Shown piece by piece: positions 15,242 to 23,093 of a DNA stretch of 46,048 bases. The DNA is from a virus, in IMG/VR virus record IMGVR_UViG_3300025154_000159, positions 1 to 46,048 of that record; one strand, written 5' to 3'. The position numbers and the translations under genes are program-made. The stretch's first letter is position 1; each line of letters starts with the position of its first letter. The notes under the pieces were generated by a model. It saw only the letters and a program-made list of their open reading frames with translations, had not been told where the DNA came from and did no database searches.

Positions 15242-16169
15242 CCTCGCCTCCGCCGTCCAGATCACCACCGCGGAGACCATCCGCGATGTCGTCGAGGCCG
15301 CGGTCCGCGGCGAGCACGAACCGGCGATCCGCGAGGAGATCGAGCGCCGCGTGGCGGCCGTCACCGCCGCAATCGCCGGAGGGGTCGAGCCGCCGCCTCC
15401 GCCGAGGAAGCCACGCAGCGACAAGGGCACGCACAAGCCGCGCGCGACACTGATCCGATCGGACGATCCGCCGGGCATGCTTCGCAGTCCCGACTCCAGG
15501 CGCGCCCAGCCGGCCGACGACGAGGCCGGGGAGTGGCCCGCGGAAGGTGGTGCCAGGGCGCCAACTCCGGCGGCTCCTGGGGCGGAATCGACGCCGGAGA
15601 CGCCCGCCGGCGAGGCGGCCTCCCGCGCGAGCGAGATCTACCGCGACCTCGTCGACCTCGACCTAGCGCATCCCACCCCAGCTTCGCTGGCGGCGTTATC
15701 GGCCGCGGAACTCGAGGCCGCCGCGAGGGTGCTCGGCGCCTACCCAAAGACCGACGACCGGGCCTACATGCGCTACGGGATGATCGCGCGCGAGTTGGAC
15801 CGGCGGGCGGCGATGGCCGCGCCCGCCCCCGCAGAGCCCGCGCCGTCCTACACGCCTCACAAGCGCCGCGGTCGGAAAGCGGCGCCGGCGGCGCACGCCC
15901 CCGACGCCCGCGAGCCTGGCTACACGGCGTCAGAGCCGGACACCTCGTGCTCGATCGCCCGGTGTCTCTGCCAGCGGTACGTGAGCACGGCGAAGGGCAT
16001 CTGCGGGCGGACCGGCTGCGGGCACGAGCAGGGATACCACAGCGGGCGACCGGCCGCGGCGACGCCGCTGCTGGCCGATCGCATCCCCGGCGAGGCCGGC
16101 GACACGAACCTCGCCGAGCAGGTCAACGTCGCCGAGGCCGACGTCGCCGACCCCGAGCTGGGGTTCTGA
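15234..16169 (+). CDS. Hypothetical protein with C-terminal Cys cluster
   Basis: 311 residues from GTG at 15234, which overlaps the end of the previous gene. Short helical N-terminus, long Pro/Ala-rich low-complexity linkers, a helical middle (SLAALSAAELEAAARVLGAYPKT), and a C-terminal Cys/His cluster: SCSIARCLCQRYV...ICGRTGCGHEQGYH. The cluster looks like a treble-clef or zinc-binding module. No known domain is recognised, and it is likely multi-part with flexible linkers. It lies between the SbcD-like nuclease and the GIY-YIG gene. Confidence 0.55.
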   Translation: MTDLASAVQITTAETIRDVVEAAVRGEHEPAIREEIERRVAAVTAAIAGGVEPPPPPRKPRSDKGTHKPRATLIRSDDPPGMLRSPDSRRAQPADDEAGEWPAEGGARAPTPAAPGAESTPETPAGEAASRASEIYRDLVDLDLAHPTPASLAALSAAELEAAARVLGAYPKTDDRAYMRYGMIARELDRRAAMAAPAPAEPAPSYTPHKRRGRKAAPAAHAPDAREPGYTASEPDTSCSIARCLCQRYVSTAKGICGRTGCGHEQGYHSGRPAAATPLLADRIPGEAGDTNLAEQVNVAEADVADPELGF

Positions 16170-16179
16170 GGAGGCGAGC

Positions 16180-17013
16180 ATGCAACTGCGGCTTGCTGCG
16201 TGCCTTTATGTCCTCAGTGATCCGTGTACGAACGAAATCCGGTATGTGGGCTGGACTTCAAAAAGACCCACGGACCGCCTAGCTGGTCACCTCGCTCAAG
16301 CGCGCTCCGGGAATCAGGACAACCACCGCTGCAAGTGGCTCCGATCGCTTCTCTCTAATGGGCAGCACCCAGTAATGCGGGTAGCCGCCTGGATGGAGAT
16401 TGCGGACGCTCCAATTGCGGAGATTCGATACATCGCCATCCTTCGCGCCGCCGGCACTCGCCTCGTCAACAGCACTGATGGCGGAGAGGGGACACTGGGG
16501 CGTTTCCATGGGGCAGAAACGCGCTCCAGGATCTCAGCAGCCCTCATTGGCAGGCGACTGTCACCGGAACACCGCGCGACAATTTCGCGCATCCAGGCCG
16601 GGAGAAAGAAACCACCAAGAACCGTAGAGTGGCGCAGGAAACAGTCCGTTGCCCAGAGCGGAAAACACCCTGCAGAGAAAACTCGGCTGAAGTTGTCGTT
16701 AGCAAGCAAGGGTAAGAAGCGGCGACCATTCACGGCTGAACATCGTCAGGCGATTTCTCGCGCCAGGAGAGGGAAGCCCCTGAGCGCTGCTGTTCATGAT
16801 GCGGCGCGCCGAGTAAACCTCGGGAGCCATCAGACGCCGGAGCACCGCGCGAGGATTTCGGCAGCTACCAAGGGGCTGCCCAAAACCCCAGAACACCGGG
16901 CGAAGCTCGCGGTTGCCAATCGCGGAAAGAAGCTCACCCCTGAGCATCGCCAGAGAATCTCCGACGGACTTCGCGCCCACCGCGATCGTCGACAGGTGAA
17001 GGGGGTCGTATGA
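16180..17013 (+). CDS. GIY-YIG homing endonuclease with NUMOD3 repeats
   Basis: 277 residues after GAGGAGG. The N-terminal about 95 residues are a GIY-YIG nuclease in variant form (CLYVLSDP...IRYVGWTSK...RLAGHL, with Asn/Glu later). The rest is a row of about six NUMOD3-type DNA-binding repeats of the form (S/T)PEHRA.IS.A..G, which is characteristic of phage and intron homing endonucleases. Base composition is less GC-rich than the surroundings. The stop overlaps the ATG of the SbcC-like gene, so it has been inserted between recombination genes without disturbing them. It is expected to cut homologous loci that lack it. Confidence 0.9.
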   Translation: MQLRLAACLYVLSDPCTNEIRYVGWTSKRPTDRLAGHLAQARSGNQDNHRCKWLRSLLSNGQHPVMRVAAWMEIADAPIAEIRYIAILRAAGTRLVNSTDGGEGTLGRFHGAETRSRISAALIGRRLSPEHRATISRIQAGRKKPPRTVEWRRKQSVAQSGKHPAEKTRLKLSLASKGKKRRPFTAEHRQAISRARRGKPLSAAVHDAARRVNLGSHQTPEHRARISAATKGLPKTPEHRAKLAVANRGKKLTPEHRQRISDGLRAHRDRRQVKGVV

Positions 17014-19751
17014 GACTGAAGAAGCTAACCATCAAGGGAATCACGAGATTCTCGGCGCCGGTAACCGTAGATTTTGAGGCCCTTGGAAGCGGTCTGGTGG
17101 CGATCGCTGGAGACAATGGGGCCGGGAAAACTACGCTGCTCGAGGCTCCGTACGCAGCGCTCTACACTGAACTGCCAACGCGTCCGGGCGGCCTCTACGG
17201 CGTCGCCCACGGTCGCGACGCCAGGATCGAGGTCGAGCTGGAATCGGGTGGCCTGCCCTACCGCGCGATGGTCGCGGTGGACGCCGTCGGGCAGCGGACC
17301 GAGGCGTATTTGCAGAACGGCGACGGCTCACCGATCACCGACGGAAAGGTCCGATCGTACCTCGCGGAGACCGAGAGGCGCTTCGGGAGTGCCCGCCTTA
17401 TGCTTGCAGCGGCGCTCTCGTCTCAGAACAAGCGCGGGTCTTTTCTCGACCTCAGTAAGGTCGATAGGAAGGCGCTGCTCGCCGATATTCTTGACACCGA
17501 GGGGCTCCAAGTCCTCTCCGAGTCCGCACGCGCGCGAGTGCGCGCCGGCGAGCTGGCGCTCGAGCGTGCCCGCGGGCAGCTCGCCGAGGCGGAGGCGGAG
17601 ATCGCCCGGCTCGAGGCGGGGACGGTCGACGTCGATTCCGCGCGCGCCACCCGCGATCGGCTGGCCGCGGAGCTGGCCGAGCAGCAGGCGACCGTCGAGG
17701 ACCTCCGCTCGCGCTACTCGACGGTGCAAGCCGCGCGCGCGGCGGCCGAGGAGGCGGTCAAGGGTCGGGCCCGGATCGCGACCGCGCTCGACGACGTGAG
17801 CGCCCGCCAGAAGACATTGCACGGGCAGCGCGAGGGGCTCGGCGCCGAGAAGGTGGCGCTCGAGGGCCGGATCGCGAAGGCGCGGGAGGCCGCGGAAGCG
17901 GACGCAGCGCGGGCGCCGGAGTACCGGGAGGCGGCCCTGGCGCTGACGGCGGCGCGATCCCGGCGCGACGATCAGCGCCAGTACCTCACCGCGGCCGATG
18001 CCGATGTATCTGCAGCGCGGCACAGCCTCACCACCCTGCGGGAGAGCCAGGCGGCCGCCGCCAGTATCCGCGCTCAACTCGACGCGGCCGTGGCGCGCCG
18101 TGAGGACGCGCAAGCTCTCGCTGGCCGCATCGGGGAGTACCGCGACGCCATTGCCGCGGTCGAGGCCCTGCGCGAGCGGCGAGCGGTGTACCAGGCGGAC
18201 CTGGAGCGCGAAGCGCCGGCGGTCACGGCGGCGCGTGAAGCGCTGACCGCGAAGCAGCGCGAGGTCGCACCGATCGGGGCGGCGCGCGCCGGACTGGAGG
18301 CGGCGAAGGCGCAGGCGGAGCTGCTGGCGGCGGTGCCATGCACCGCCCATGGGCGATGGGCGCCGCTGATCGCCGGCGACCTACAGGAACTCCCCGACCT
18401 CCGCCACGCCGGCAACCCGGTTGCGTTGGGCGCGGAGTGCCCACTACTGGCCAGCGGGCGCACGTCCCGTGACCGGGTGCCCGAGTTCCAGGCGGCGGTC
18501 TCCGCGCTCGAGCTGGCAGAGGCCGAGGTCCCCGGGCTGGAGGCCGCGGTCACCAACGCCGAGGCCCGGGTCGAGGCGACGACGCGGGAAATCGCCATGT
18601 GCGCCGATGCGCTCGACGACGCGACGGCGATCGCCGCCGCTATTGCCGGCGCGCCGGAGGCCGCGGCGCGCGTCGAGCGCGAGCAGGCGGAGATCGGCCG
18701 GCTCTCCGATGAGGTGGCAGAGGTGGCGGGCGCCGAGAGCCTGATCCCTCCGGCGCAGGCAACTCTCGCGGCGGCCGAGGAGCTGCGCGCGGCGACCGCG
18801 GCAGTGCTCTTCGACGTCGAGGCCGAGATCGCCCGCCTCGAGCCGGTCGCCGCCCAGCTCCCCGTCGCCGAGGCGGCGGCGCAGCGTCTCACCGAGCTCG
18901 CCGCCGAGCTCGCGGCCGGCCTCGAGGCGCTCGACCGCCGGCGCGCGGAGATGGCCGAGGAGTCAGAGCGCCTCGCAGCCCGGCGGACCGCGCTCGAGGG
19001 GGAGCTGGCGGATTGCCCCGAGGTCGACGTCGCCGGTCTCGATCGCCAGCTCGCCGACCTCGGCGAGCGCGGGCGACAGGCGCGAGTTACCGTCGAGCAG
19101 TTGCAGCGCCGCGCCCAGGATGCCGCGGCGGAAGTGACACGCGCCGAGGAGGCGACCAAGCGGCTGGCCGAGCAGCGAGGCCGCGCGGACGCGAGCCGGG
19201 AGGCGATCGCCGTCTCGACGCGCGACCTGGGCGACTGGACGGTACTCGAGCGGGCGTTCGGGCGCGACGGCGCACAGGCGCTGCTGATCGACGCCGCAGG
19301 TCCCGAGTTGTCGTCGCTGACCAACGAGCTGCTGACGGCGACGTTCGGCTCTCGCTTCGAGGTGAAGTTCCTGACGCAAGCCCCGAAGGCGGACGGACGG
19401 GCCATGAAAGAGGTCATGGACCTGTCGATCATCGACCACGAGCGCGGCCGTGAGGGCGCCGTCGACTCGCTCTCGGGCGGGGAGAAAGTAGTGATCTCGG
19501 AGGCCGTGTCACTCGCCCTCGCGCTGTACGTGGGGAAGCACTCCGGCCGGCGTTACGAAACGCTTTTCCGAGACGAAACGGCGTCCGCTCTCGACGAGCA
19601 GAACGCCGTGCGGTACATCACGATGTTGCGCAAGGCGAGGGATCTCGGCGGTTTTTCGCAGGTGATCTTCGTCGCCCACCAGAGCCAGACCTGGGCTATG
19701 GCTGACGCGGTGCTCTACCTCGCCGACGGGAACTGTGAGGTGCGGCAGTGA
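17010..19751 (+). CDS. SbcC/Rad50-like SMC ATPase
   Basis: 913 residues. Walker A GDNGAGKTT (34-42), ABC signature LSGGEK (821-826), Walker B acid pair Asp855-Glu856 (ETLFRDE), D-loop SALD and a His890 switch are all present. Between them lie long Ala/Glu/Arg-rich coiled coils. With the SbcD-like nuclease it should form a double-strand-end processing complex like T4 gp46/47. At the coil apex the usual CxxC zinc hook is not seen; instead Cys444 (VPCTAHG) and Cys477 (AECPLLASG) lie 33 residues apart, a variant hook. The start is set by the ATGA overlap with the homing endonuclease. Confidence 0.9.
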   Translation: MRLKKLTIKGITRFSAPVTVDFEALGSGLVAIAGDNGAGKTTLLEAPYAALYTELPTRPGGLYGVAHGRDARIEVELESGGLPYRAMVAVDAVGQRTEAYLQNGDGSPITDGKVRSYLAETERRFGSARLMLAAALSSQNKRGSFLDLSKVDRKALLADILDTEGLQVLSESARARVRAGELALERARGQLAEAEAEIARLEAGTVDVDSARATRDRLAAELAEQQATVEDLRSRYSTVQAARAAAEEAVKGRARIATALDDVSARQKTLHGQREGLGAEKVALEGRIAKAREAAEADAARAPEYREAALALTAARSRRDDQRQYLTAADADVSAARHSLTTLRESQAAAASIRAQLDAAVARREDAQALAGRIGEYRDAIAAVEALRERRAVYQADLEREAPAVTAAREALTAKQREVAPIGAARAGLEAAKAQAELLAAVPCTAHGRWAPLIAGDLQELPDLRHAGNPVALGAECPLLASGRTSRDRVPEFQAAVSALELAEAEVPGLEAAVTNAEARVEATTREIAMCADALDDATAIAAAIAGAPEAAARVEREQAEIGRLSDEVAEVAGAESLIPPAQATLAAAEELRAATAAVLFDVEAEIARLEPVAAQLPVAEAAAQRLTELAAELAAGLEALDRRRAEMAEESERLAARRTALEGELADCPEVDVAGLDRQLADLGERGRQARVTVEQLQRRAQDAAAEVTRAEEATKRLAEQRGRADASREAIAVSTRDLGDWTVLERAFGRDGAQALLIDAAGPELSSLTNELLTATFGSRFEVKFLTQAPKADGRAMKEVMDLSIIDHERGREGAVDSLSGGEKVVISEAVSLALALYVGKHSGRRYETLFRDETASALDEQNAVRYITMLRKARDLGGFSQVIFVAHQSQTWAMADAVLYLADGNCEVRQ

Positions 19752-20551
19752 CCCCCTGGAAAGACCGCCCCATCCTGATCCTCGACACGGAGACGACGGG
19801 AATCGACCCGGAGACCGCGCGCATCTGGGAGATCGCCACCCTCCAGGCCCGCCTCGGGTCCCGGCCCTCGGACGCGGGCACGATCGTCAACCCGGGTGTC
19901 GAGATCCCGGCCGAGGTCATCAAGCTCTGCGGCCTGACGCCAATGGACCTGGCTGAGGTCGTGGCCGCCCGGCCGTTCGCCGACATTGCGCCCGCTCTGC
20001 AATGTGGCTTCGAGCAGCAGGTGGTCGCCGGCTACAACCTGCTGGCCTACGACTGGCCTCTGCTCACCGCGGAGTTCGCGCGGTGTGGCCAGGTCCCGCC
20101 ACGCCCGCAAGCGTTGCTCGACGCGTTGGTGATGATCCGCCGGCTGCGGTCGCTGCGCTTCCGGGCGCTGGGCGATGCGTTCCGCGCGCTCTGCCCGGAT
20201 GCGGACATGGGGACGGCACACCGGGCGGCTGGCGACTGCCGCATGACGTGGGGGGTGCTCCAGGCACTCATGCCAGAGCTGCCTGACGACCTCGACGAGC
20301 TGGTCGAGCTGCAGGCGCAGTGGAAGGCGGAGCGCGACGCGGACTTCGCGCGCTACGGATACTGGCTGTCCACCGACCCGCAATCCGGCGAGTTGGTGCT
20401 GGCCTGTGGCAAGCACTGTGGCCAGCGGCTCGGCCAGGTGGACCCCGGATATCTCGCCTGGGCGCTCGTGAAGTCGCCCACCTGGGACGCGCCGCTGCCC
20501 GCAGCGACCGCCGAAGCCTTCCGGTCGGAGATCAGGAGGCGCTCGTCATGA
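19748..20551 (+). CDS. DnaQ-like 3'-5' exonuclease with DUF3820-like tail
   Basis: 267 residues, GTG start overlapping the ATPase stop. A DEDDh exonuclease domain fills residues 8-175: ExoI Asp13/Glu15 (LDTETTG), ExoII Asp102 (LLAYDWPLL), ExoIII His158 and Asp163 (HRAAGDC). The C-terminal part (LACGKHCGQRLGQVDPGYLAWAL) resembles the DUF3820 module found after phage exonucleases. It should remove 3'-terminal nucleotides from DNA; with the adjacent SbcCD-like pair it probably works in recombination or replication repair. All catalytic residues are kept. Confidence 0.88.
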   Translation: MTPWKDRPILILDTETTGIDPETARIWEIATLQARLGSRPSDAGTIVNPGVEIPAEVIKLCGLTPMDLAEVVAARPFADIAPALQCGFEQQVVAGYNLLAYDWPLLTAEFARCGQVPPRPQALLDALVMIRRLRSLRFRALGDAFRALCPDADMGTAHRAAGDCRMTWGVLQALMPELPDDLDELVELQAQWKAERDADFARYGYWLSTDPQSGELVLACGKHCGQRLGQVDPGYLAWALVKSPTWDAPLPAATAEAFRSEIRRRSS

Positions 20552-20739
20552 GCAAGACGTACCTGATCGCAACGGCAAAGTTCGGCGACGTTCCAATCGA
20601 CGCCGACTCGATCCGCGAGGCAAGGGCGCGAGCGAAGAAGCTCTTCCGCGCGCGACCCAGTGACGTGCGACTTGCCGTGAGTTATCGCCTCTGCGAACGC
20701 TGCGACTCGAAGCCGTGCACGTGTGAGGTCCGGCCATGA
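20548..20739 (+). CDS. Small protein with Cys-rich tail
   Basis: 63 residues from ATG at 20548, behind AGGAGG. Strand-helix start (KTYLIATAKFG, EARARAKKLFRA), then CERCDSKPCTCEV with four cysteines at the C-terminus, a likely metal site. It starts a run of seven short genes joined by ATGA/GTGA overlaps. Not recognised. Confidence 0.6.
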   Translation: MSKTYLIATAKFGDVPIDADSIREARARAKKLFRARPSDVRLAVSYRLCERCDSKPCTCEVRP

Positions 20740-21005
20740 GCCCCTGCATCCCGACCCGCAACCCGGACGGGACGGCGACGATCGCATGCACGCGCGGCGT
20801 CCCCGACGCGCAGGGCCGCGACGCTCTCGGCCACGTGTGGTGCACTCTGGCATCGGGCGACGCCTACTGCTCGCTCTGTTTCGTGCGCCGCAAGCCGGGC
20901 TGGCCGCGTCTGGGCGCCGACCCGAGCGAGCTCCGTTACTCCGGCGACTGCGGGCAGACGTGGCCGCTCACGGCGCCGCCGGCGTGCAAAGGGCAACACC
21001 CATGA
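20736..21005 (+). CDS. Small Cys-rich hypothetical protein
   Basis: 89 residues, ATG overlapping the previous stop. Scattered Cys pairs (VWCTLASGDAYCSLCFVRRK and SGDCGQTW...ACKG) suggest a zinc-bound fold. No known family. It is part of the mini-protein run after the exonuclease. Confidence 0.55.
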   Translation: MSPCIPTRNPDGTATIACTRGVPDAQGRDALGHVWCTLASGDAYCSLCFVRRKPGWPRLGADPSELRYSGDCGQTWPLTAPPACKGQHP

Positions 21006-21196
21006 GCGACGACTACACGGACGTCCTCGTCACCGTCGTGCGCCTCTCCGAGCGCGCGGCGCTCCTCGAGGTCGACGGCGAGCAGGAATGGGTGCCGTTC
21101 TCGCTTCTCGGCGGCGGGCTCGCCGAGCGCCACGTGGGCCAGACGCTGACCGTGGAGATTGCCGCGTGGAAGGCGGAAGAGATGGGGTGGGTATGA
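21002..21196 (+). CDS. Small beta-rich hypothetical protein
   Basis: 64 residues from ATG at 21002. Strand pattern (VLVTVVRLSERAALLEVDGEQEWVPFSLL...QTLTVEIAAWKAEEM) looks like a small OB- or S1-like barrel, a fold often used to bind nucleic acid; this is only a pattern impression. It is coupled by overlaps on both sides. Confidence 0.55.
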   Translation: MSDDYTDVLVTVVRLSERAALLEVDGEQEWVPFSLLGGGLAERHVGQTLTVEIAAWKAEEMGWV

Positions 21197-21441
21197 GCTG
21201 CTCGACCTGCGGCTACACCGGGACGGGCGACGAACACAACGACCCCTCCGACTGCGTGACCGTGCTCCTCGGCGCGCGCGCCTACCTCCTCAACGAGGTG
21301 AGAGCCGTACGGACACAGCGCGATCAGGCGTTCGCCGTGGTCCAGGCGATGGTCGAGGGCCTCGACGAGTTCAGCGCCATCACGAAGGCGGCGATGGCGG
21401 AGGCGCGACGCGGCGACGCACAGGAAGAGAGGACAGCATGA
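21193..21441 (+). CDS. Small hypothetical protein with N-terminal Cys pair
   Basis: 82 residues, ATG overlapping the previous stop. CSTCGY at the N-terminus with DCV further on, then a long helix (LLNEVRAVRTQRDQAFAVV). It may be a zinc knuckle followed by a helical stalk. Not recognised. Confidence 0.5.
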   Translation: MSCSTCGYTGTGDEHNDPSDCVTVLLGARAYLLNEVRAVRTQRDQAFAVVQAMVEGLDEFSAITKAAMAEARRGDAQEERTA

Positions 21442-21767
21442 AAACCGACGCCCGTCGTAAGCGCCAGCAGGGACGGCTCCGCCAGATCGCGAAGCACGTG
21501 CAGGTCGAGAAGGACCTACGCTCGGAGCTGGAGATCCTCCGCGTCCGCCGCGACGCGCAGCGCACCCAGATCACCGAGCTGTGGCGCGTGTTGGTCCACG
21601 AGTTCGGTTTGCCGCCGGGCGAGGGGCACGAGCCGGCGTGTGAGGTGGCGGCGCGGCTGCTGCGGCAGTACCGCACAGCCTCTCTTCGGCCGCCGGACTG
21701 GCCGGCGGAGCTTCGCGGCGATGAGAGCGAGATGCCGCCGGCGATGCTTGAGACGGAGGTAACGTGA
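21438..21767 (+). CDS. Basic coiled-coil hypothetical protein
   Basis: 109 residues from ATG at 21438. The N-terminal half is very basic and helical (RRKRQQGRLRQIAKHV, KDLRSELEILRVRRDAQRTQI); the C-terminal half is mixed. It is likely DNA- or RNA-contacting, on charge alone. Overlapped on both sides. Confidence 0.5.
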   Translation: MKTDARRKRQQGRLRQIAKHVQVEKDLRSELEILRVRRDAQRTQITELWRVLVHEFGLPPGEGHEPACEVAARLLRQYRTASLRPPDWPAELRGDESEMPPAMLETEVT

Positions 21768-21976
21768 GCGCCACCTGCCGCTCCTGCAACGCCGAGATTC
21801 TGTGGTGCATCACGCCCGCCGGCCGGCGAATGCCGCTGAACGCGAAGGCCGTGACGTTCTTCGTGTTCGTTGGCGCCAAGGACGCGCAGGGCAACCCGAT
21901 CGCCGAGACGCGGCAGGGCTACGTGAGCCACTTCGCCGACTGTCCGAACGCCGCGGCGCACCGGAAGGCGCCATGA
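21764..21976 (+). CDS. Small conserved phage zinc-ribbon protein
   Basis: 70 residues, GTG start. The order CRSCNAEILWCITPAGRRMPLNA...GYVSHFADCP is a pattern I recognise from early regions of many phages of GC-rich hosts: a Cys-x2-Cys, a strand with MP(L/V), then SHF..CP. The last Cys probably completes a metal site. Function is unknown. It overlaps both neighbours by four bases. Confidence 0.65.
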   Translation: MSATCRSCNAEILWCITPAGRRMPLNAKAVTFFVFVGAKDAQGNPIAETRQGYVSHFADCPNAAAHRKAP

Positions 21977-22185
21977 CGCCCGGCATCGTCGTCAACGCCA
22001 CCTGTGAGCGGTGCGGCGACTCGCTCGTCTGCTCGGGGCTCACAACAGTCAACGGCCGGCACCTGGTCGTCATCCACGGGTGCCCGACGTGCACGAAGAC
22101 GGCGAACGCGTCCGCTCACGACAGCACGCGGGGCGGTGACCTGGCCGGCGAGCGGCGGCCTGGGCAACTCCATGGAATGAGGTGA
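21973..22185 (+). CDS. Small zinc-ribbon hypothetical protein
   Basis: 70 residues. Two Cys pairs, TCERCGD and HGCPTCTK, separated by about 30 residues of strand-forming sequence make a standard zinc-ribbon layout; the C-terminal 25 residues are loose. It sits immediately before the replication initiator-like gene, overlapping its GTG. Function unknown. Confidence 0.55.
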   Translation: MTPGIVVNATCERCGDSLVCSGLTTVNGRHLVVIHGCPTCTKTANASAHDSTRGGDLAGERRPGQLHGMR

Positions 22186-23093
22186 GGATGCGCTACGGCG
22201 ATGACCACCGGCCTATTCTCTGCAGGCTCGTCGACGATCCTGATTTCCAGGCGCTGAGTCCCGAGGCGCAGCGGGTGTGGTTCTTCCTCCGGGTGAGCCC
22301 AGAGTGCGGGCCGGTCGGCCTCTTCCGGTTCTACGCCTCGCTCCATTGCGAGCGCCTGAGGATGACCGAGCGCGCGTTTACCGCCGCACTCGCCGAGCTC
22401 GAGCGCGGACGGTGGGTAATCCAGGACGGTGGGTACATCCTCATCCGCAACGCCATGAAATTCGAGCCGGGATTCTGCCCGGGGACCGACACCAAGCACC
22501 TAATTTCGCTTCACCGGGCGCTCGCGAACCTCTCCCACCTTTCGATTGCGCATCAACTTCTAGATTCGGCTGGACTTCCACATCCCAGAGAATGGCCTTC
22601 GAAGGCCCTACCAAGGCCCTCCGAAGGGCCTCAGGAGGCCCTCGGTACTCCTGCACCTGCACCTGCACCTGCACCTGCACCTGCACCTGCACCTGCACCT
22701 GCGCGCGCGACCTCTCGGAAGGGGCTCGCCTTCGCCTTCATCCCACCCGCCCCGGAGGAGGTACAGGCGTTCCTCGACTCACTCGCCGAACGGAGGTTCA
22801 CGGGGCGAGACGTGGTCGACAACTACGCCTCGCAGGGCTGGATCAAGGCGAACGGCCGCCCGGTCGTCGACTGGAAGGCCACGGTGCGCTCATCGTGGAT
22901 CGCGCCACGAGACAAACGGGGAGAGCGGCAACCTGACCCGAACCGCTCGGGTCACCAGACCACAAAGGACACCCGAAAACCCGACGGCTACCTGTACCGC
23001 CAGCAGCTCGGCGCGGGCGGTGAGGTGTTGAGCGAGCGCCGACGCGATGAGGTACCGCGACTAGAGCCGGCAGTGAGTGGGGTGGCGCCATGA
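22182..23093 (+). CDS. Replication initiator-like protein (candidate origin inside)
   Basis: 303 residues from GTG at 22182 (301 from ATG at 22188). The N-terminal about 115 residues look like a winged-helix DNA-binding domain (LSPEAQRVWFFLRVSPECG, MTERAFTAALAELERGRWV). An Ala-Pro run of nine pairs follows at about 158-176, then a C-terminal domain with DVVDNYASQGWIKANGRPV.DWKATVRSSW. That last block is typical of phage DnaD/O-type initiators that hand DNA to the helicase loader. The next gene is a DnaC-like loader. The middle of the gene carries an 11-bp-phased repeat array, as lambda O carries its origin. Confidence 0.75.
   Translation: MRMRYGDDHRPILCRLVDDPDFQALSPEAQRVWFFLRVSPECGPVGLFRFYASLHCERLRMTERAFTAALAELERGRWVIQDGGYILIRNAMKFEPGFCPGTDTKHLISLHRALANLSHLSIAHQLLDSAGLPHPREWPSKALPRPSEGPQEALGTPAPAPAPAPAPAPAPAPARATSRKGLAFAFIPPAPEEVQAFLDSLAERRFTGRDVVDNYASQGWIKANGRPVVDWKATVRSSWIAPRDKRGERQPDPNRSGHQTTKDTRKPDGYLYRQQLGAGGEVLSERRRDEVPRLEPAVSGVAP
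22594..22642. repeat. 11-bp-phased AGGCCCT array, candidate replication origin
   Basis: AGGCCCT starts at 22603, 22614 and 22636, and its reverse complement AGGGCCT starts at 22625: four sites, each exactly 11 bp from the next. The first overlaps a perfect 14-bp palindrome, GGCCTTCGAAGGCC (22594-22607). It lies between the DNA-binding and loader-binding parts of the initiator-like gene, the place of the lambda ori iterons. One-turn phasing would put all sites on one helix face. Confidence 0.5.
22651..22704 (+). repeat. Hexamer tandem repeat (CTGCAC)8 + CTGCGC
   Basis: Eight perfect CTGCAC units at 22651-22698 and a ninth changed one, encoding the Ala-Pro linker of the initiator-like protein. 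Synonymous variation is almost absent, which suggests recent slippage expansion or a DNA-level role. It directly follows the 11-bp-phased array. Confidence 0.85.

Noticed and set aside
18074-19432. A 452-residue minus-strand Ser/Ala-rich frame opposite the SbcC-like gene
   Set aside because: Mirror of Ala/Glu/Arg coiled-coil codons; no start context or domain.
22651-22704. CRISPR-like array at the hexamer repeats
   Set aside because: Units are 6 bp with no spacers; they encode an Ala-Pro linker.
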